Origin: JANMJD01 sp963828405 | GTDB lineage: Bacteria > Actinomycetota > Acidimicrobiia > Acidimicrobiales > Ilumatobacteraceae | Reading direction: 5' to 3' | Assembly: GCA_963828405.1 (NCBI GenBank) | Contig: CAWHEG010000031.1 | Location: 2,790,001-2,854,000 of the forward strand | Length of the DNA: 64,000 nucleotides | Part shown: one piece after another, positions 1 through 9,056 of the stretch | Position numbering within the stretch: position 1 is the stretch's first letter | How the letters are laid out: each line of letters begins with the position of its first letter | Translations under genes and position numbers: made by a program | The notes under the pieces: generated by a model | Seen by the model: only the letters and a program-made list of their open reading frames with translations | Database searches by the model: none | What the model was told of the DNA's origin: nothing

Positions 1-2
1 AC

Positions 3-1043
3 GGCCGGGTCTCGGCCGAGGTGTTCGACGTGTTCCGCTGCTTCACGCCGGCCGTCGAGGGGATCTCGCTCGACGAGGCGTTCCTCGATCTGACCGGGGC
101 GATCCGGCTGCTCGGCCCGGCTGTCGAGATCGGCGCGGCCATCCGCCGACGGATCGACGATGAGCTGGCCCTCGGCTGCTCGGCGGGGATCGCCCCGAAC
201 AAGTTCCTGGCCAAGCTCGGATCCGAGGCCGCCAAGCCCCGCGCTTCGCCCGCCGGTGTCCGCCCGGGGCGGGGCATCGTCGAGATCCGCCCCGGCGGCG
301 AACTGGCCTTCCTCCACCCGCTGGCGGTCCAGGCCCTGTGGGGGGTCGGCCCGGCGACCCTGACCAAGCTCGAACGCCTCGGCGTGAGCACCGTCGGCGA
401 TCTGGCCGCGCTCGGCGAGCAGGTGCTGATCGGCGCGCTCGGCGCCGCCCACGGCGGCCACCTGTTCCGCCTCTCCCACGGGATCGACGACCGTCCCGTC
501 GAGGTCGATCGGGCGGCGAAGTCGATCGGCCACGAGGAGACCTACCCGCACGACCTGTTCGATCCCGAGGTGCTGCGCGCCCAGGTCGTCCGGCTGGCCG
601 ACGGCGTGGCCGCCCGCTTGCGCCACCACGGGGTGGGCGCACGCACAGTGACCTTGAAGGTCCGCTTCGCCGGTTTCACCACTGTGACGCGTTCGGTGAC
701 GGTCCGTGAGCCGGTGACCGCAGGCCCGGCGCTGGTCAGGCTCGTGCTGCCGCTGCTCGAGGCGATCGACCCCACCCCGGGCGTGCGCCTGCTCGGGATC
801 AGCGGGTCGAACCTGGCCGAGCCCCACGAGCAGCTCACCCTCGGGCAGATCGACGGCGAGCACGACGTCGACGCGGCGTGGAACCGGGCGAGCGTGGCCA
901 TCGACGGCATCCGCGACCGCTTCGGCACGTCGTCGATCGGGCCGGGCAGCGCGATGCGCGAGGGGCGGTTGAAGCCCGTGCGGACCGGCGCCCAACAATG
1001 GGGCCCCGACGCCGGCGAACCCGGCAACGATCCGAAGAACTGA
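3..1043 (+). CDS. dinB: DNA polymerase IV (Y-family), 5' truncated by window
   Basis: Error-prone Y-family polymerase that copies past damaged template bases. The frame is open from base 3, so the start lies outside the window. The palm signature SLDEAFLD with its catalytic acidic pair is near the left edge. It is followed by the conserved CSAGIAPNKFLAKLGSEAAKP stretch (thumb/palm junction), a helix-hairpin-helix-like WGVGPATLTKLERLGV segment and a little-finger domain. Roughly the first 90-100 residues of a normal DinB are missing. The protein ends with a polar tail of about 30 residues. A DUF3040 gene follows, a neighbour pair common in actinobacteria upstream of mraZ. The family assignment is firm; distinction from other Y-family paralogues (DinB1/DinB2) is not possible from the fragment. 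Confidence 0.93.
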   Translation, partial: GRVSAEVFDVFRCFTPAVEGISLDEAFLDLTGAIRLLGPAVEIGAAIRRRIDDELALGCSAGIAPNKFLAKLGSEAAKPRASPAGVRPGRGIVEIRPGGELAFLHPLAVQALWGVGPATLTKLERLGVSTVGDLAALGEQVLIGALGAAHGGHLFRLSHGIDDRPVEVDRAAKSIGHEETYPHDLFDPEVLRAQVVRLADGVAARLRHHGVGARTVTLKVRFAGFTTVTRSVTVREPVTAGPALVRLVLPLLEAIDPTPGVRLLGISGSNLAEPHEQLTLGQIDGEHDVDAAWNRASVAIDGIRDRFGTSSIGPGSAMREGRLKPVRTGAQQWGPDAGEPGNDPKN

Positions 1044-1139
1044 GCGACTCGATCGGCTCGCGCGTTGTGTCTCGCCGCCGAACGTGGGAAGATGAGACGA
1101 CGTACGGGTGAACGATGGCTCAGGCCAGGAGACGATCTC

Positions 1140-1493
1140 ATGCCGCTCTCGGAAGAGGAACAGCGCATCCTCAAGCAGATCGAGGAGCAGTTCTACACCG
1201 ACGACCCGAAGTTCGCCCAGCAGGTCGGCGCAGCGTCACTCTACCGCCACGCACTGCGCAGAATCCGCTGGGGTGCCGTCGGTGCAGTGGTCGGTCTTGC
1301 CTTCCTGGTGGCCACCCTCCAGGTCCATTTCCTGTTGTCGTTCATCGGTTTCCTGGCCATGCTCGGCTGTGCGTTCGTGATCGAGCGCAACGCCCGGATC
1401 GTCGGGCGGATCGGCGTCCAGGACCTGGCCGGGGTGTTTCGCCACCGGGCCGCCTCGGCGCCCCGCCTGCGTGAGCGCTTCCGGCGCGACTGA
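1140..1493 (+). CDS. DUF3040 small membrane protein
   Basis: A 117-residue protein beginning MPLSEEEQRILKQIEEQF, the hallmark N-terminus of the actinobacterial DUF3040 family. An acidic amphipathic N-terminal helix (about residues 1-25) is followed by two closely spaced hydrophobic segments (about residues 47-62 and 67-85) and a short basic tail. The ATG is chosen because the family starts exactly here and AGGAGA lies 7 bases upstream; an in-frame upstream extension from 1065 has no family support. Molecular role is unknown. Genes of this family often sit between dinB and mraZ, as here, although a leftward operon and several other genes intervene before mraZ in this window. Confidence 0.85.
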   Translation: MPLSEEEQRILKQIEEQFYTDDPKFAQQVGAASLYRHALRRIRWGAVGAVVGLAFLVATLQVHFLLSFIGFLAMLGCAFVIERNARIVGRIGVQDLAGVFRHRAASAPRLRERFRRD

Positions 1494-1502
1494 GGTCGCA
1501 CC

Positions 1503-1516
1503 GGCCCGAACGGGCC
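1503..1516. terminator. Small hairpin between convergent genes
   Basis: GGCCC-GAAC-GGGCC forms a 5-bp stem in the 28-base gap between the DUF3040 gene and the leftward transglutaminase gene. There is no T-tract, so this is a weak candidate for a shared terminator. Confidence 0.3.
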
Positions 1517-1521
1517 CGTGG

Positions 1522-3849
1522 CTAACGGAAGAGACGAGGATCGAGCCGCACCAGCAGCCGTCGTTTCCAGTCGAGCTGTTCTCGTGCCACCCGCGTCACC
1601 CTGCGTGACAACTCCGTGCACCGCTCCACCACCTCGGGCGACGGCTCGACCGGCTGGAATGTGGCCCGGGTCGCCTCGCGGGCGAGCTCGCGCACCTGGT
1701 CGCGGCCCACGCCGGTGGTGCGCCAGGCCCGCTCGGCATGCTCGATCGGCGTCTCGTCGGCCCGGCGCGGCGCCCCGACGATCCCGAGCCAACGGGCTGC
1801 ACGATCCCAGGCCCCGACGATGCGATCGGCGCCGTCGTGCTGGCGACGACGCCGCGTCGCTCCGACGACGAGGGGCATGAACACCATCCAGGCCAGCACC
1901 GCGAGCATCGCCGACCCGGGGATCAGCCACGGACTGATTCCGCCGCCATCGTTCCTCGACCCGGCGGCGGCCGTTCCGGCACCCCGTCCGCCGGCCTGTT
2001 CGGGCAGGTCCTTGGGGATGTTCGGCCGGCCGCCCGAGAACACCGTCGTCGCCGTCGGCCGCTGGCCGCCAGGCTCGTCGCCTGCCGCCGAACCGGGGGC
2101 CCTGGCCGTGTCGGGCGTCCCCTCGAGCACTCCGCCCGCCTGATCGGGCTCGACGTTCGTGTAGCTGGTGGCCCCCGGGGCCCCCCGCCCGGGCGTGGGC
2201 TCGAACGCCACCCAGCCGACCGAGTCGAACCAGACCTCGGGCCAGGCGTGGGCGTGCTTGCCGAGCACGTGCCACACGCCGTCGGCGTCGATGTCGCCCG
2301 GCGTGAACCCCACGGCGACCCGGCTGGGCACGCCGAGCACCCGGGCGAAGGCGGCGAAGGTCGTGGCGAACTGCTCGCAGTACCCCTCCTCGGCGCGCAG
2401 GAAGGCCTCGATCGAGCGGATGCTGTGACCCCTCGACACGTTCGGGTTGTAGTCGAAGCCGAGGCGGAACCAGTTCTGCAACGTCACCATCTGGTCGTAC
2501 GCCGTCGGCTGGCCCGCCGTGATGGCAACGGCCGTGTCGATCAGGTCCTGCGGGAACCCGTCGGGTAGCGACAGGTAGCGGTCGTCGGGGCTGCTCGTCG
2601 CCGACCCGCGCAGTTCGTCGGGCGAGATCACCGGCACGTCGGAGACGATCGTGTAGCGCATGCCGGTGTACAGCTTGTCGGGGCGGATCAGGCTGGCGGT
2701 CGACGGGTCGAACGAGAAGCCGGTGGTCGGTTCGATCGCGGTCGGGCTGTAGACCGCCGGGAGCCAGACCGATCCGAGCGCGGTGATCGTGATCTTCTGG
2801 ACGACCTGGCGGGTCGGCCCGCCGGGCTGGTCCGGCACGAAGTCGACGGCGTCGGAGTAGCTCGATTCCTCCGTGAACGTCTTGCCGTCGAACCGTCCAA
2901 GCGAGGCGAGGCGGATGTAGGCCGGTTCACCCTGCAGGCTCACCGTGAACAGCTCGGTGTTGCTCCGGTTGACGAGCCGGGCCTGGATGTCGACCATCGG
3001 ACTGAGCACCTCGGTGCCCCCGCCGGTGTGGGAGCGGGTGTTGATCACCGCCTCGTCACCCGCGCCCGGCAGGCGGGGCCCGACGACCACCCCGATCAGC
3101 ACGGCGAACGCGCCCAGACCGAGCGCCGCCCGCGCCGTCGGCCCGAGCCGGCTGCCCGTGCGCCCGCCCGTGCGGCTCCCCATCCAGGTCGCCCCGCCCT
3201 CGCCGTGGGCCGCACGGAGCACGGCGACGGTGACGAACACGCAGACCAGCCACAACGCCGTGGTCGCCAACCGGAGGCGGTCGACGCCGAGCGAGGAGCC
3301 GAGGGCGAAGAGAACGGCGCTCGGCAGGACCGCTTCGATTCGTCCGAAGGCCCGGAAGGCGAAGGTGTCGGCCAGCCCGGCGGCGACGCCCATCGCCAGG
3401 GCCGTGGCCACCGCGAAACCGCCGTCGCTGGGCACCGGGGCGACCGTCGTGCGAAAGAGGCCGAAGGCGTCCGAGAGACTGAGCCATGCCGCGTCCCACG
3501 TCGCCCGCGTGGGGACGAACCCGAACAGGGTGGAGCGGAAGTAGAGCATGCCGATCACCATGGCGAGCGTGAGCAGCCCGAGCGGTGCGGCGATCAGCAC
3601 CGGCCACCGCAGCGCCCTCGCCAGGGTCAACACGCCGTGGATGCTGACCGCGGTGACGACGACCGGGCCGAGGAACCCCCAGCCGGGGAACACGCGGCAG
3701 AACGAGACCGCCGTGGCGATCGTCGTCGCCGTGAGCGCGACCGAGGCCACCAGCGAGATCGATCCGGTCTGGCGCCGGGGCTTGGGCCGGGCTGCGGGGG
3801 TGGCGGGTCTCGGTTCGGCCCTGGTCGTCGTGGGATCGAGGGTGATCAT
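1522..3849 (-). CDS. Membrane transglutaminase-like protein (TgpA type, DUF3488)
   Basis: A 775-residue membrane protein with about six hydrophobic segments in the first ~250 residues (DUF3488/TgpA-type), then a large extracytoplasmic part carrying a transglutaminase-like fold. Cys491 sits in GYCEQFA, His534 in HAHAWPEVW, and an acidic residue in FEPT takes the place of the third triad member. One more membrane helix near residue 640 precedes a C-terminal DUF4129-like region. The ATG overlaps the stop of the DUF58 gene in ATGA, giving translational coupling. The MoxR-DUF58-transglutaminase operon is widespread in actinobacteria and proteobacteria; the substrate is unknown. The reading frame continues open far upstream on this strand, but that extension runs through the next two genes and is not coding. 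Confidence 0.87.
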   Translation of the reverse strand: MITLDPTTTRAEPRPATPAARPKPRRQTGSISLVASVALTATTIATAVSFCRVFPGWGFLGPVVVTAVSIHGVLTLARALRWPVLIAAPLGLLTLAMVIGMLYFRSTLFGFVPTRATWDAAWLSLSDAFGLFRTTVAPVPSDGGFAVATALAMGVAAGLADTFAFRAFGRIEAVLPSAVLFALGSSLGVDRLRLATTALWLVCVFVTVAVLRAAHGEGGATWMGSRTGGRTGSRLGPTARAALGLGAFAVLIGVVVGPRLPGAGDEAVINTRSHTGGGTEVLSPMVDIQARLVNRSNTELFTVSLQGEPAYIRLASLGRFDGKTFTEESSYSDAVDFVPDQPGGPTRQVVQKITITALGSVWLPAVYSPTAIEPTTGFSFDPSTASLIRPDKLYTGMRYTIVSDVPVISPDELRGSATSSPDDRYLSLPDGFPQDLIDTAVAITAGQPTAYDQMVTLQNWFRLGFDYNPNVSRGHSIRSIEAFLRAEEGYCEQFATTFAAFARVLGVPSRVAVGFTPGDIDADGVWHVLGKHAHAWPEVWFDSVGWVAFEPTPGRGAPGATSYTNVEPDQAGGVLEGTPDTARAPGSAAGDEPGGQRPTATTVFSGGRPNIPKDLPEQAGGRGAGTAAAGSRNDGGGISPWLIPGSAMLAVLAWMVFMPLVVGATRRRRQHDGADRIVGAWDRAARWLGIVGAPRRADETPIEHAERAWRTTGVGRDQVRELAREATRATFQPVEPSPEVVERCTELSRRVTRVAREQLDWKRRLLVRLDPRLFR

Positions 3850-5078
3850 CGGGCTCCCCAGATGCTGCGCGCCGTCTCGACTCTCGGCGCGGCGTTGACC
3901 AGGGTCGGCGCCGGCGGCGCCGGGGCGAGGGCGGTCGAACGCGCCCCGACGAGCATGTTCCAGCCGGCCACGAACCCCGCCTCGCTGGTGGCGTCGACGA
4001 CGAACACGCCCGGGAGTGGGGCGGGCACCGGCGTCTCGCAGGCGACGGCCACGGCGGCGTCGGCGCCGGCCGCACCGCGCAGGGCGCTCATCGTGGCGTG
4101 ATCGATGCGGCCGCCGACGAGCACGAGCACGCCGCCCGTGAGGCGCGATCCGAGCGCGCCGACGGCGGTGAGCACCGAACCTCCGGGTGCCGGGACGGCC
4201 AGCGCAAGGTGCTCGAGCAGGGCCTCCATCCCCGTCGTGGCCGGGGAGAGGTCGTGGCCCACACTGGTGGCGAAGCGAACGTCGCGCTCGGCCTCGGAGG
4301 CCGACAGCACGATCGAGGCCGCCGACGACACGGCCCGTTCGAACGAGTCGGCGGAGTGCAGCAGGGACGACTGATCGAGCACGACCGCCATGTGGCGCAT
4401 CGCCGCGGTCTCGTTCTCCCGCACCTTGAACGTCTCGCTCCGCGCGCTCGCCCGCCAGTTGATCCTGCGCAGGTCGTCGCCCGGCACGTACTCGCGCAGG
4501 GTACGGAACTCCTCGCCCGCCCGACCCAGTGCACGCATCCGCAGGTGCTGGCCGAGCGGGCCCTGATCTCCACCGAAGCCCGGCACGGCGACCCGGAACC
4601 ACTGCGGCAGCACGATCACGGTCGTCGCCGACGCCGCCTCGACGGTGCGCGAGGCGAGGCCGAGCACATCGGCGCGCGTCAGGCGCAGCGGGCCGATGGT
4701 GATGAACCCGCGTCGCCGGGTCGGCAGCCGGTAGGCCGCCCGGGTCGTGCGCCCGGTCCGGAGCGGGGCGAGCTGGAGTTCGGCCCCCTGGGTCGACGAG
4801 ACGGGGTCGCGCAGCGACAGCAGCGGGGTGCGCAGCCGGGCCCGGTTGGTGGCGATCAGCTCGACGCGCGCCGGCTCGCCGGCATGGACGCGCCGCGGGG
4901 TGACCCGCCGGGTGATCCGCATCCGCAGCGGGCGCAGGCGGACCGTGAGCACGCCGATGACCACGGCGGCGACCAGCGCCGTCCCGATGACGAACAGCTC
5001 GAGCACGCCGAACAGGCGCGCGGCGACGACGGTGGCGATGCCGGTCACCAGGGCCAACCAGCCCTGACGAGTCGGCAT
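3846..5078 (-). CDS. DUF58 domain protein
   Basis: A 410-residue protein with two hydrophobic helices at the N-terminus (about residues 5-25 and 28-47), then a soluble part with the DUF58 signature (EYVPGDDLRRINWRASAR near residues 195-210) and a von Willebrand factor A-like tail containing VVLDQSSLLHS. DUF58 proteins are partners of MoxR ATPases and are thought to act as membrane-anchored scaffolds or chaperones; the precise role here is unknown. The gene starts 3 bases after the MoxR gene ends and its stop overlaps the transglutaminase start, so all three are probably one transcript. Family certain, function inferred from family and operon only. Confidence 0.88.
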   Translation of the reverse strand: MPTRQGWLALVTGIATVVAARLFGVLELFVIGTALVAAVVIGVLTVRLRPLRMRITRRVTPRRVHAGEPARVELIATNRARLRTPLLSLRDPVSSTQGAELQLAPLRTGRTTRAAYRLPTRRRGFITIGPLRLTRADVLGLASRTVEAASATTVIVLPQWFRVAVPGFGGDQGPLGQHLRMRALGRAGEEFRTLREYVPGDDLRRINWRASARSETFKVRENETAAMRHMAVVLDQSSLLHSADSFERAVSSAASIVLSASEAERDVRFATSVGHDLSPATTGMEALLEHLALAVPAPGGSVLTAVGALGSRLTGGVLVLVGGRIDHATMSALRGAAGADAAVAVACETPVPAPLPGVFVVDATSEAGFVAGWNMLVGARSTALAPAPPAPTLVNAAPRVETARSIWGAR

Positions 5079-5081
5079 CGT

Positions 5082-6065
5082 TCAGCGCTCCCGTCCTGGT
5101 GTGGTGGGCACGGGAACGGAGGCGAGCACGTCGCTGATCGCCGACTCGCCCGTGGTGCCCTGGAGGGCGGCGTCGTGGCGCACCATCACCCGATGCGACA
5201 GCACGTTGACGGCGAGCGCCTTGACGTCGTCGGGGGTGGCGTAGTCGCGCCCGCGGGCCGCGGCCCTGGCCCGGATCGCCCGGGCGAGCTGCAGGGTGGC
5301 CCGCGGCGAGAGCCCGAGCGTGAGCGAGGGGTGCCGGCGGCTCATCTCGGCGATGTCGACGAGGTAGGCCTTGAGCGCCGGGGCGATGTGCACCGTGCGC
5401 ACGGCGGCGATCATCGAGCGGACCTCGTCGGCGGTGACCACCGGCCTGATCGTCGGGAGGGTGTCGTTGGCGGCGTGGTTGTCGAGCAGCGACAGCTCGT
5501 TGGCCCGCGGCGGGTAGCCGATCGCCACGCGCAGCAGGAAACGGTCGAGCTGGCTCTCGGGCAGCCGGTACGTGCCCTCCTGCTCCACGGGGTTCTGGGT
5601 GGCGATGACCATGAACGGGTTCTGCAGGCGGTACGTCTTGCCGTCGGCAGAGATCTGGCGTTCCTCCATCGCCTCGAGCAGCGCCGACTGCGTCTTGGGC
5701 GAGGCGCGGTTGATCTCGTCGGTGAGCACGATGTTGGCGAACAGCGGACCCGGCTGGAACTCGAACCGCTCGTCGGCCCGCTGCCAGATGCTCACCCCGA
5801 TCAGGTCGGTCGGCAGCAGGTCGGGAGTGAACTGCACCCGCCGCCAGGTGCAGTCGATCGAGGCGGCCAGGGCCTTGGCCAGGCTGGTCTTGCCCACGCC
5901 GGGCACGTCCTCGATGAGCAGGTGACCCTCGGCCAGCAGGCAGATCACGGCGAGCTCCACCGCCTCGGGCTTGCCGTGCAGGACGAGCGAGACGTTGGCG
6001 GCGATCGCCGAGAACATCTCGTCGAAGGTACGGGTGGTCGGAGGGGGCGGAGCGGTGGCCGTCAC
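5082..6065 (-). CDS. MoxR family AAA+ ATPase
   Basis: A 327-residue AAA+ ATPase of the MoxR group. The P-loop GVGKTSLA is near residue 55, the Walker B region LTDEINRASPKTQSALLEAM near 114, and the sensor motif ATQNPVEQEGTYRLPESQLDRF follows, all diagnostic of MoxR. A C-terminal lid domain contains LGLSPRATLQLARA. The GTG at 6065 is preferred because the protein then begins a few residues before the conserved FDEMFSAI helix. Further upstream in-frame starts would run into the promoter and coding region of the divergent acyl-CoA dehydrogenase. MoxR ATPases act as chaperones for insertion of cofactors or assembly of complexes, usually with the DUF58 partner next door. Confidence 0.9.
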   Translation of the reverse strand: MTATAPPPPTTRTFDEMFSAIAANVSLVLHGKPEAVELAVICLLAEGHLLIEDVPGVGKTSLAKALAASIDCTWRRVQFTPDLLPTDLIGVSIWQRADERFEFQPGPLFANIVLTDEINRASPKTQSALLEAMEERQISADGKTYRLQNPFMVIATQNPVEQEGTYRLPESQLDRFLLRVAIGYPPRANELSLLDNHAANDTLPTIRPVVTADEVRSMIAAVRTVHIAPALKAYLVDIAEMSRRHPSLTLGLSPRATLQLARAIRARAAARGRDYATPDDVKALAVNVLSHRVMVRHDAALQGTTGESAISDVLASVPVPTTPGRER

Positions 6066-6146
6066 GGACCGACACCGTAGACGGGCCCGGCGACCGATGC
6101 GGTGCGCGGGCCCCCGCCGCTCCGTCCCTGCGGGTATACCGCCGGG

Positions 6147-6152
6147 TAACAT
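6147..6152 (+). promoter_or_regulatory. -10 element TAACAT for a leaderless acyl-CoA dehydrogenase transcript
   Basis: TAACAT ends 7 bases before the GTG at 6160, with no Shine-Dalgarno sequence between. Transcription would begin at or next to the start codon. The same arrangement is seen before divIVA. Confidence 0.5.
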
Positions 6153-6159
6153 CGGCGGT

Positions 6160-7375
6160 GTGCAGCCGACGTACAGCCCCCAGGCCGAGGTGTATCGCGA
6201 GAAGGTCCAGACGTTCCTGGCCGAGAAGTTGCCGGCGAGCTGGGCGGGCGTCGGCCGGCTCGAGGGCGCCGCGCTCGCCACGTTCGTCGCCGAGTGGCGC
6301 CGGATCCTGTACGAGGCGAACTACCTCGCTCCGGGCTGGCCCGTCGAGTACGGGGGCGCCGGCCTGACGGCGACCGAGCAGGTGATCCTGGCCGAGGAGT
6401 TCGCCCGCGCCGGCGTGCCGACCGGAGGGGCCAACGACGTCTTCTCGATCCAGATGCTCGGCAACACCCTGCTCCAGTGGGGGACCGAGGAGCAGAAACG
6501 CCGGTACCTGCCCCGCCTGTTGGCCGGCGAGGACACCTGGTGCCAGGGCTACTCCGAGCCGAACGCCGGCTCGGACCTCTCGAACCTGGGACTGCGGGCC
6601 GAGCTCGACGGCGACGAGTGGGTGCTCAACGGCCAGAAGATCTGGACGTCGGCCGGCCACCTCGCCGACCACATCTTCACCCTCGCCCGCACCGACCCGG
6701 AGGCCCCCCGCCACAAGGGCATCTCGTTCCTGCTCGTCGACATGCGCCAGCCCGGCATCGAGGTCCGGCCGATCAAGATGATCTCGGGCGACTCGGAGTT
6801 CAACGAGGTCTTCTACACCGATGCCCGCGTCCCGAAGCGACTGCGTCGTGGGGGGCGTGAACAACGGCTGGGCGGTGGCCATGACCCTGCTCGGCTACGA
6901 GCGCGGCGAGGCGGCGGCGACCCTGCCGGTGCGTTTCCGGGGTGAGCTCGACCGGCTGATCGTCCTGGCCCGTGAACGCGGCGTGGCCGACGACCCGACG
7001 ATCCGCCAGCGCCTGGCGTGGTGCCACGCCAAGGTCGAGATCATGCGCTTCATCGGGATGCGCACGCTGACCAGGTTCCTCGCCGGTCATCACCCCGGGC
7101 CCGACGGCGGGATCTTCAAGCTGTACTGGAGCGAGTACCACAAGGTGGTCACCGAGCTCGCCGTCGACATCCTCGGCGCCGACGCCCTCGTGCCGTCGGG
7201 GCGCTGGCCGTCCAACGCCTTCCAGACCGACGACGAAGGGGCGCCCAACGATTCCGCGTCGTGGGTCGGCACCTTCCTCATCGCCCGCGCCGGCACGATC
7301 TATGCCGGTTCGTCGCAGATCCAGCGCAACATCCTCGGCGAGATGGTCCTCGGTCTGCCCAAGGAACCGCGGTGA
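6160..7375 (+). CDS. Acyl-CoA dehydrogenase, interrupted by an apparent frameshift
   Basis: FAD-dependent acyl-CoA dehydrogenase split over two frames. The first part (GTG 6160 to about 6840) has the N-terminal helical domain and the middle beta domain, with GYSEPNAGSDLSNL and NGQKIWTSAGH, typical of the family. It ends at FYTDARVPK. The second part resumes with VVGGVNNGWAVAMTLLGYERG and carries the C-terminal helical domain to the end, including AGSSQIQRNILGE. Removing one base near 6834-6842 joins the two into a protein of about 404 residues, normal for the family. The break is either a sequencing error or a recent mutation. The gene is divergent from MoxR and overlaps the next small gene by 4 bases. 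Likely role is beta-oxidation of fatty or sterol acyl-CoAs; substrate unknown. Confidence 0.85.
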
Positions 7376-7623
7376 GCTGGACCCGTATCGCCGTCGCCCT
7401 GGCCCGCCGGCCGGACCTGTGGACGTCCGCCGTGCGCCAGGCCCGCCGGACCGCCGCGCCCGGCTGGTGGCGGCATGCCCCGTTCCTGCCCGTGCCGTCG
7501 GGGGAGTACCTGCGGTTCCGGCTGGTGACCCAGTACGGCGACGAAAACCACCGTCCGGAACCGCACGATGTGGTGGACTATCTGGCATGGTGCCGACGGT
7601 GGAACCGGATGGGGGAGTCGTGA
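7372..7623 (+). CDS. Small conserved actinobacterial protein of unknown function
   Basis: An 83-residue basic protein starting with GTG inside the stop of the acyl-CoA dehydrogenase (GTGA overlap). It contains the motif GWWRHAPFLPVP near residues 31-42, then YLRFRLVTQYGD and VVDYLAWCRRW. I recognise this pattern from short hypothetical proteins of actinobacteria, but no function is known to me. There is no signal peptide and no hydrophobic segment long enough for a membrane helix. The overlap with the dehydrogenase implies co-translation. The normal composition and sensible end suggest it is a real gene rather than a shadow. Confidence 0.7.
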   Translation: MSWTRIAVALARRPDLWTSAVRQARRTAAPGWWRHAPFLPVPSGEYLRFRLVTQYGDENHRPEPHDVVDYLAWCRRWNRMGES

Positions 7624-7736
7624 GCCCGCGACCTACGCCGGCGCCCTCGATACCACCCTCGACGATGTCGACGTCGATGGCGTGCGAGCCGAAATCGTCG
7701 TGGCCGAGCGGCCCGCGTCGGTAAGGGTTGATGTCG

Positions 7737-8231
7737 ATGAGCGCCCTGGTCCTGAATGCCACGTACGAAGCGCTCAGCATCGTGACGCCACGCCGGGCCG
7801 CCTGCCTGATCCTGGCCGACAAGGCCGACCTGCTCGCCGACGACGGCACCGAGATCCATGCGGCCCGCATCTCCGTGCCGACACCGACGGTGATCCGGCT
7901 CCGCTACGTCGTGAGGGTGCCCTACTACCGTCAGGCCGCCCTGTCCCGCCGGGCCGTCTTCGCCCGCGACGATCACCGCTGCCAGTACTGCGGGAATCAC
8001 GCCGACTCGATCGACCACATCTTCCCCCGGTCGCGCGGCGGCCGGAACACCTGGGAGAACGTCGCCGCCGCCTGTCGGGCCTGCAACCTCCGCAAGCGTG
8101 ACCGCACGCCCGAGGAGGCCGGGATGAAGCTGCACCGCCCACCGCGCCAACCCCGCGAGCAGGCCTGGGTGGTCACCGCCGTTGGCCGCGTCCCGGAGGA
8201 TTGGAAGCCGTACCTGGCGCTGGCATCCTGA
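7737..8231 (+). CDS. HNH endonuclease domain protein
   Basis: A 164-residue protein with an N-terminal ALVLNATYEALSIV segment and a C-terminal HNH nuclease fold. The CQYCG pair with a later CRACN pair would form the structural zinc site, and SIDHIFPRSRGGRNTWENV carries the HNH catalytic histidine and asparagine. This compact single-domain type is common and conserved in actinobacterial and cyanobacterial chromosomes and is not a sign of mobility. The ATG at 7737 gives the usual family start MSALVLNAT, with AAGGG 9 bases upstream; ATG 7731 and TTG 7728 are alternatives. Cellular role is unknown. The gene is followed at once by the ligase-like gene. Confidence 0.85.
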   Translation: MSALVLNATYEALSIVTPRRAACLILADKADLLADDGTEIHAARISVPTPTVIRLRYVVRVPYYRQAALSRRAVFARDDHRCQYCGNHADSIDHIFPRSRGGRNTWENVAAACRACNLRKRDRTPEEAGMKLHRPPRQPREQAWVVTAVGRVPEDWKPYLALAS

Positions 8232-8236
8232 CCGGC

Positions 8237-8887
8237 GTGGGTTGGTCCGTCGAATCGTTCACCGGTTCGGCCGCCGTCTTCCACGGCCGGGACCTGCCCG
8301 AGCGGCCCGGGCGGGCGGTCTGGGTGTTCGACGTCGACCGGCCCGCCCTCGCCCTCGGTTCCGCTCAGCCGCTGGACGATGCCGATGCCCGGGCCTGTGA
8401 GTCGGCCGGCGTCGAGATCGTCCGCCGGCGCAGCGGCGGGGGAGCGGTGCTGCTCGTCCCCGGCGGGATCGTGTGGATCGACGTGCTCATCCCGCCGGGT
8501 GACCCGCTCTGGCACGACGACATCTCCCGCTCCGGGTGGTGGGTGGGCGAGACCTGGCTCCGCGCCGTGGAACGCCTGCTCGGCCCGGCGGACCTCGCCG
8601 TTCACCGGGGTCGAGTGGTCGAGTCGGCCTGGTCCCGACGGGTGTGCTTCTCCGGGCTCGGCCCCGGTGAGGTGACGGCCGGGCCCGCCAAGCTCGTCGG
8701 CATCAGCCAGCGCCGCACCCGGGCCGGCGCACGCTTCCAGACCGCCGTGCATCGGCGTTGGGAGCCGCTGGCCACGGTCGGTCTGCTCGCCTCGCCCGGC
8801 CCCACGGTGGGGGAGCTGGGTCCGGTGGCCGTGCTCCAACGGAGCTCGGTGGAGATCGTCGAGGCGTTCGCCGCAGCCCTGCCCTGA
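8237..8887 (+). CDS. Lipoate/biotin protein ligase A/B-like protein
   Basis: A 216-residue protein with the BPL/LplA catalytic fold. VFDVDRPALALGSAQ resembles the opening lipoate-binding strand. The substrate loop is RRRSGGGAVLLVPGGIVWID, equivalent to RRxSGGGAVxHD in LplA but lacking the usual HD. The AKLVGISQRRTRAG segment contains the conserved lysine that contacts the acyl-adenylate. It probably transfers lipoate or a related acyl group to a carrier domain, but the altered loop makes the substrate uncertain. GTG 8237 is used; an in-frame start at 8201 would overlap the HNH gene by 31 bases. The 274-base gap after it holds the mraZ operator region. Confidence 0.75.
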   Translation: MGWSVESFTGSAAVFHGRDLPERPGRAVWVFDVDRPALALGSAQPLDDADARACESAGVEIVRRRSGGGAVLLVPGGIVWIDVLIPPGDPLWHDDISRSGWWVGETWLRAVERLLGPADLAVHRGRVVESAWSRRVCFSGLGPGEVTAGPAKLVGISQRRTRAGARFQTAVHRRWEPLATVGLLASPGPTVGELGPVAVLQRSSVEIVEAFAAALP

Positions 8888-9056
8888 CGGCGGCACGCTG
8901 CGGAGCGGTCGCCGCCAGGCTCGATCTCAACCTGATCTTCACCGCCGCCGAAGGCATCGGCGGCTGGAGGGCAGCGACCGCTGCAGGGCATCGGGTTCCC
9001 GTCCGCTGCCCGGTTTCGGGCCGCGGTGGGGAAATGAGTTGACATCGGGGGGCGAA

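Noticed and set aside
1522..6882. A 1786-codon open frame on the minus strand spanning three genes
   Set aside because: Only the part from 3849 down has protein character (transglutaminase). The rest is the GC-rich shadow of DUF58, MoxR and the acyl-CoA dehydrogenase in other frames.
7737..8231. HNH gene as part of an intron, intein or mobile element
   Set aside because: No intron or intein borders, no repeats or transposase, normal composition; it matches a stable chromosomal HNH family.
9039..9044. TTGACA as a -35 element for mraZ
   Set aside because: The nearest -10-like TAAT is about 30 bases away, too far for a sigma-70 promoter; position overlaps the operator region only by chance.
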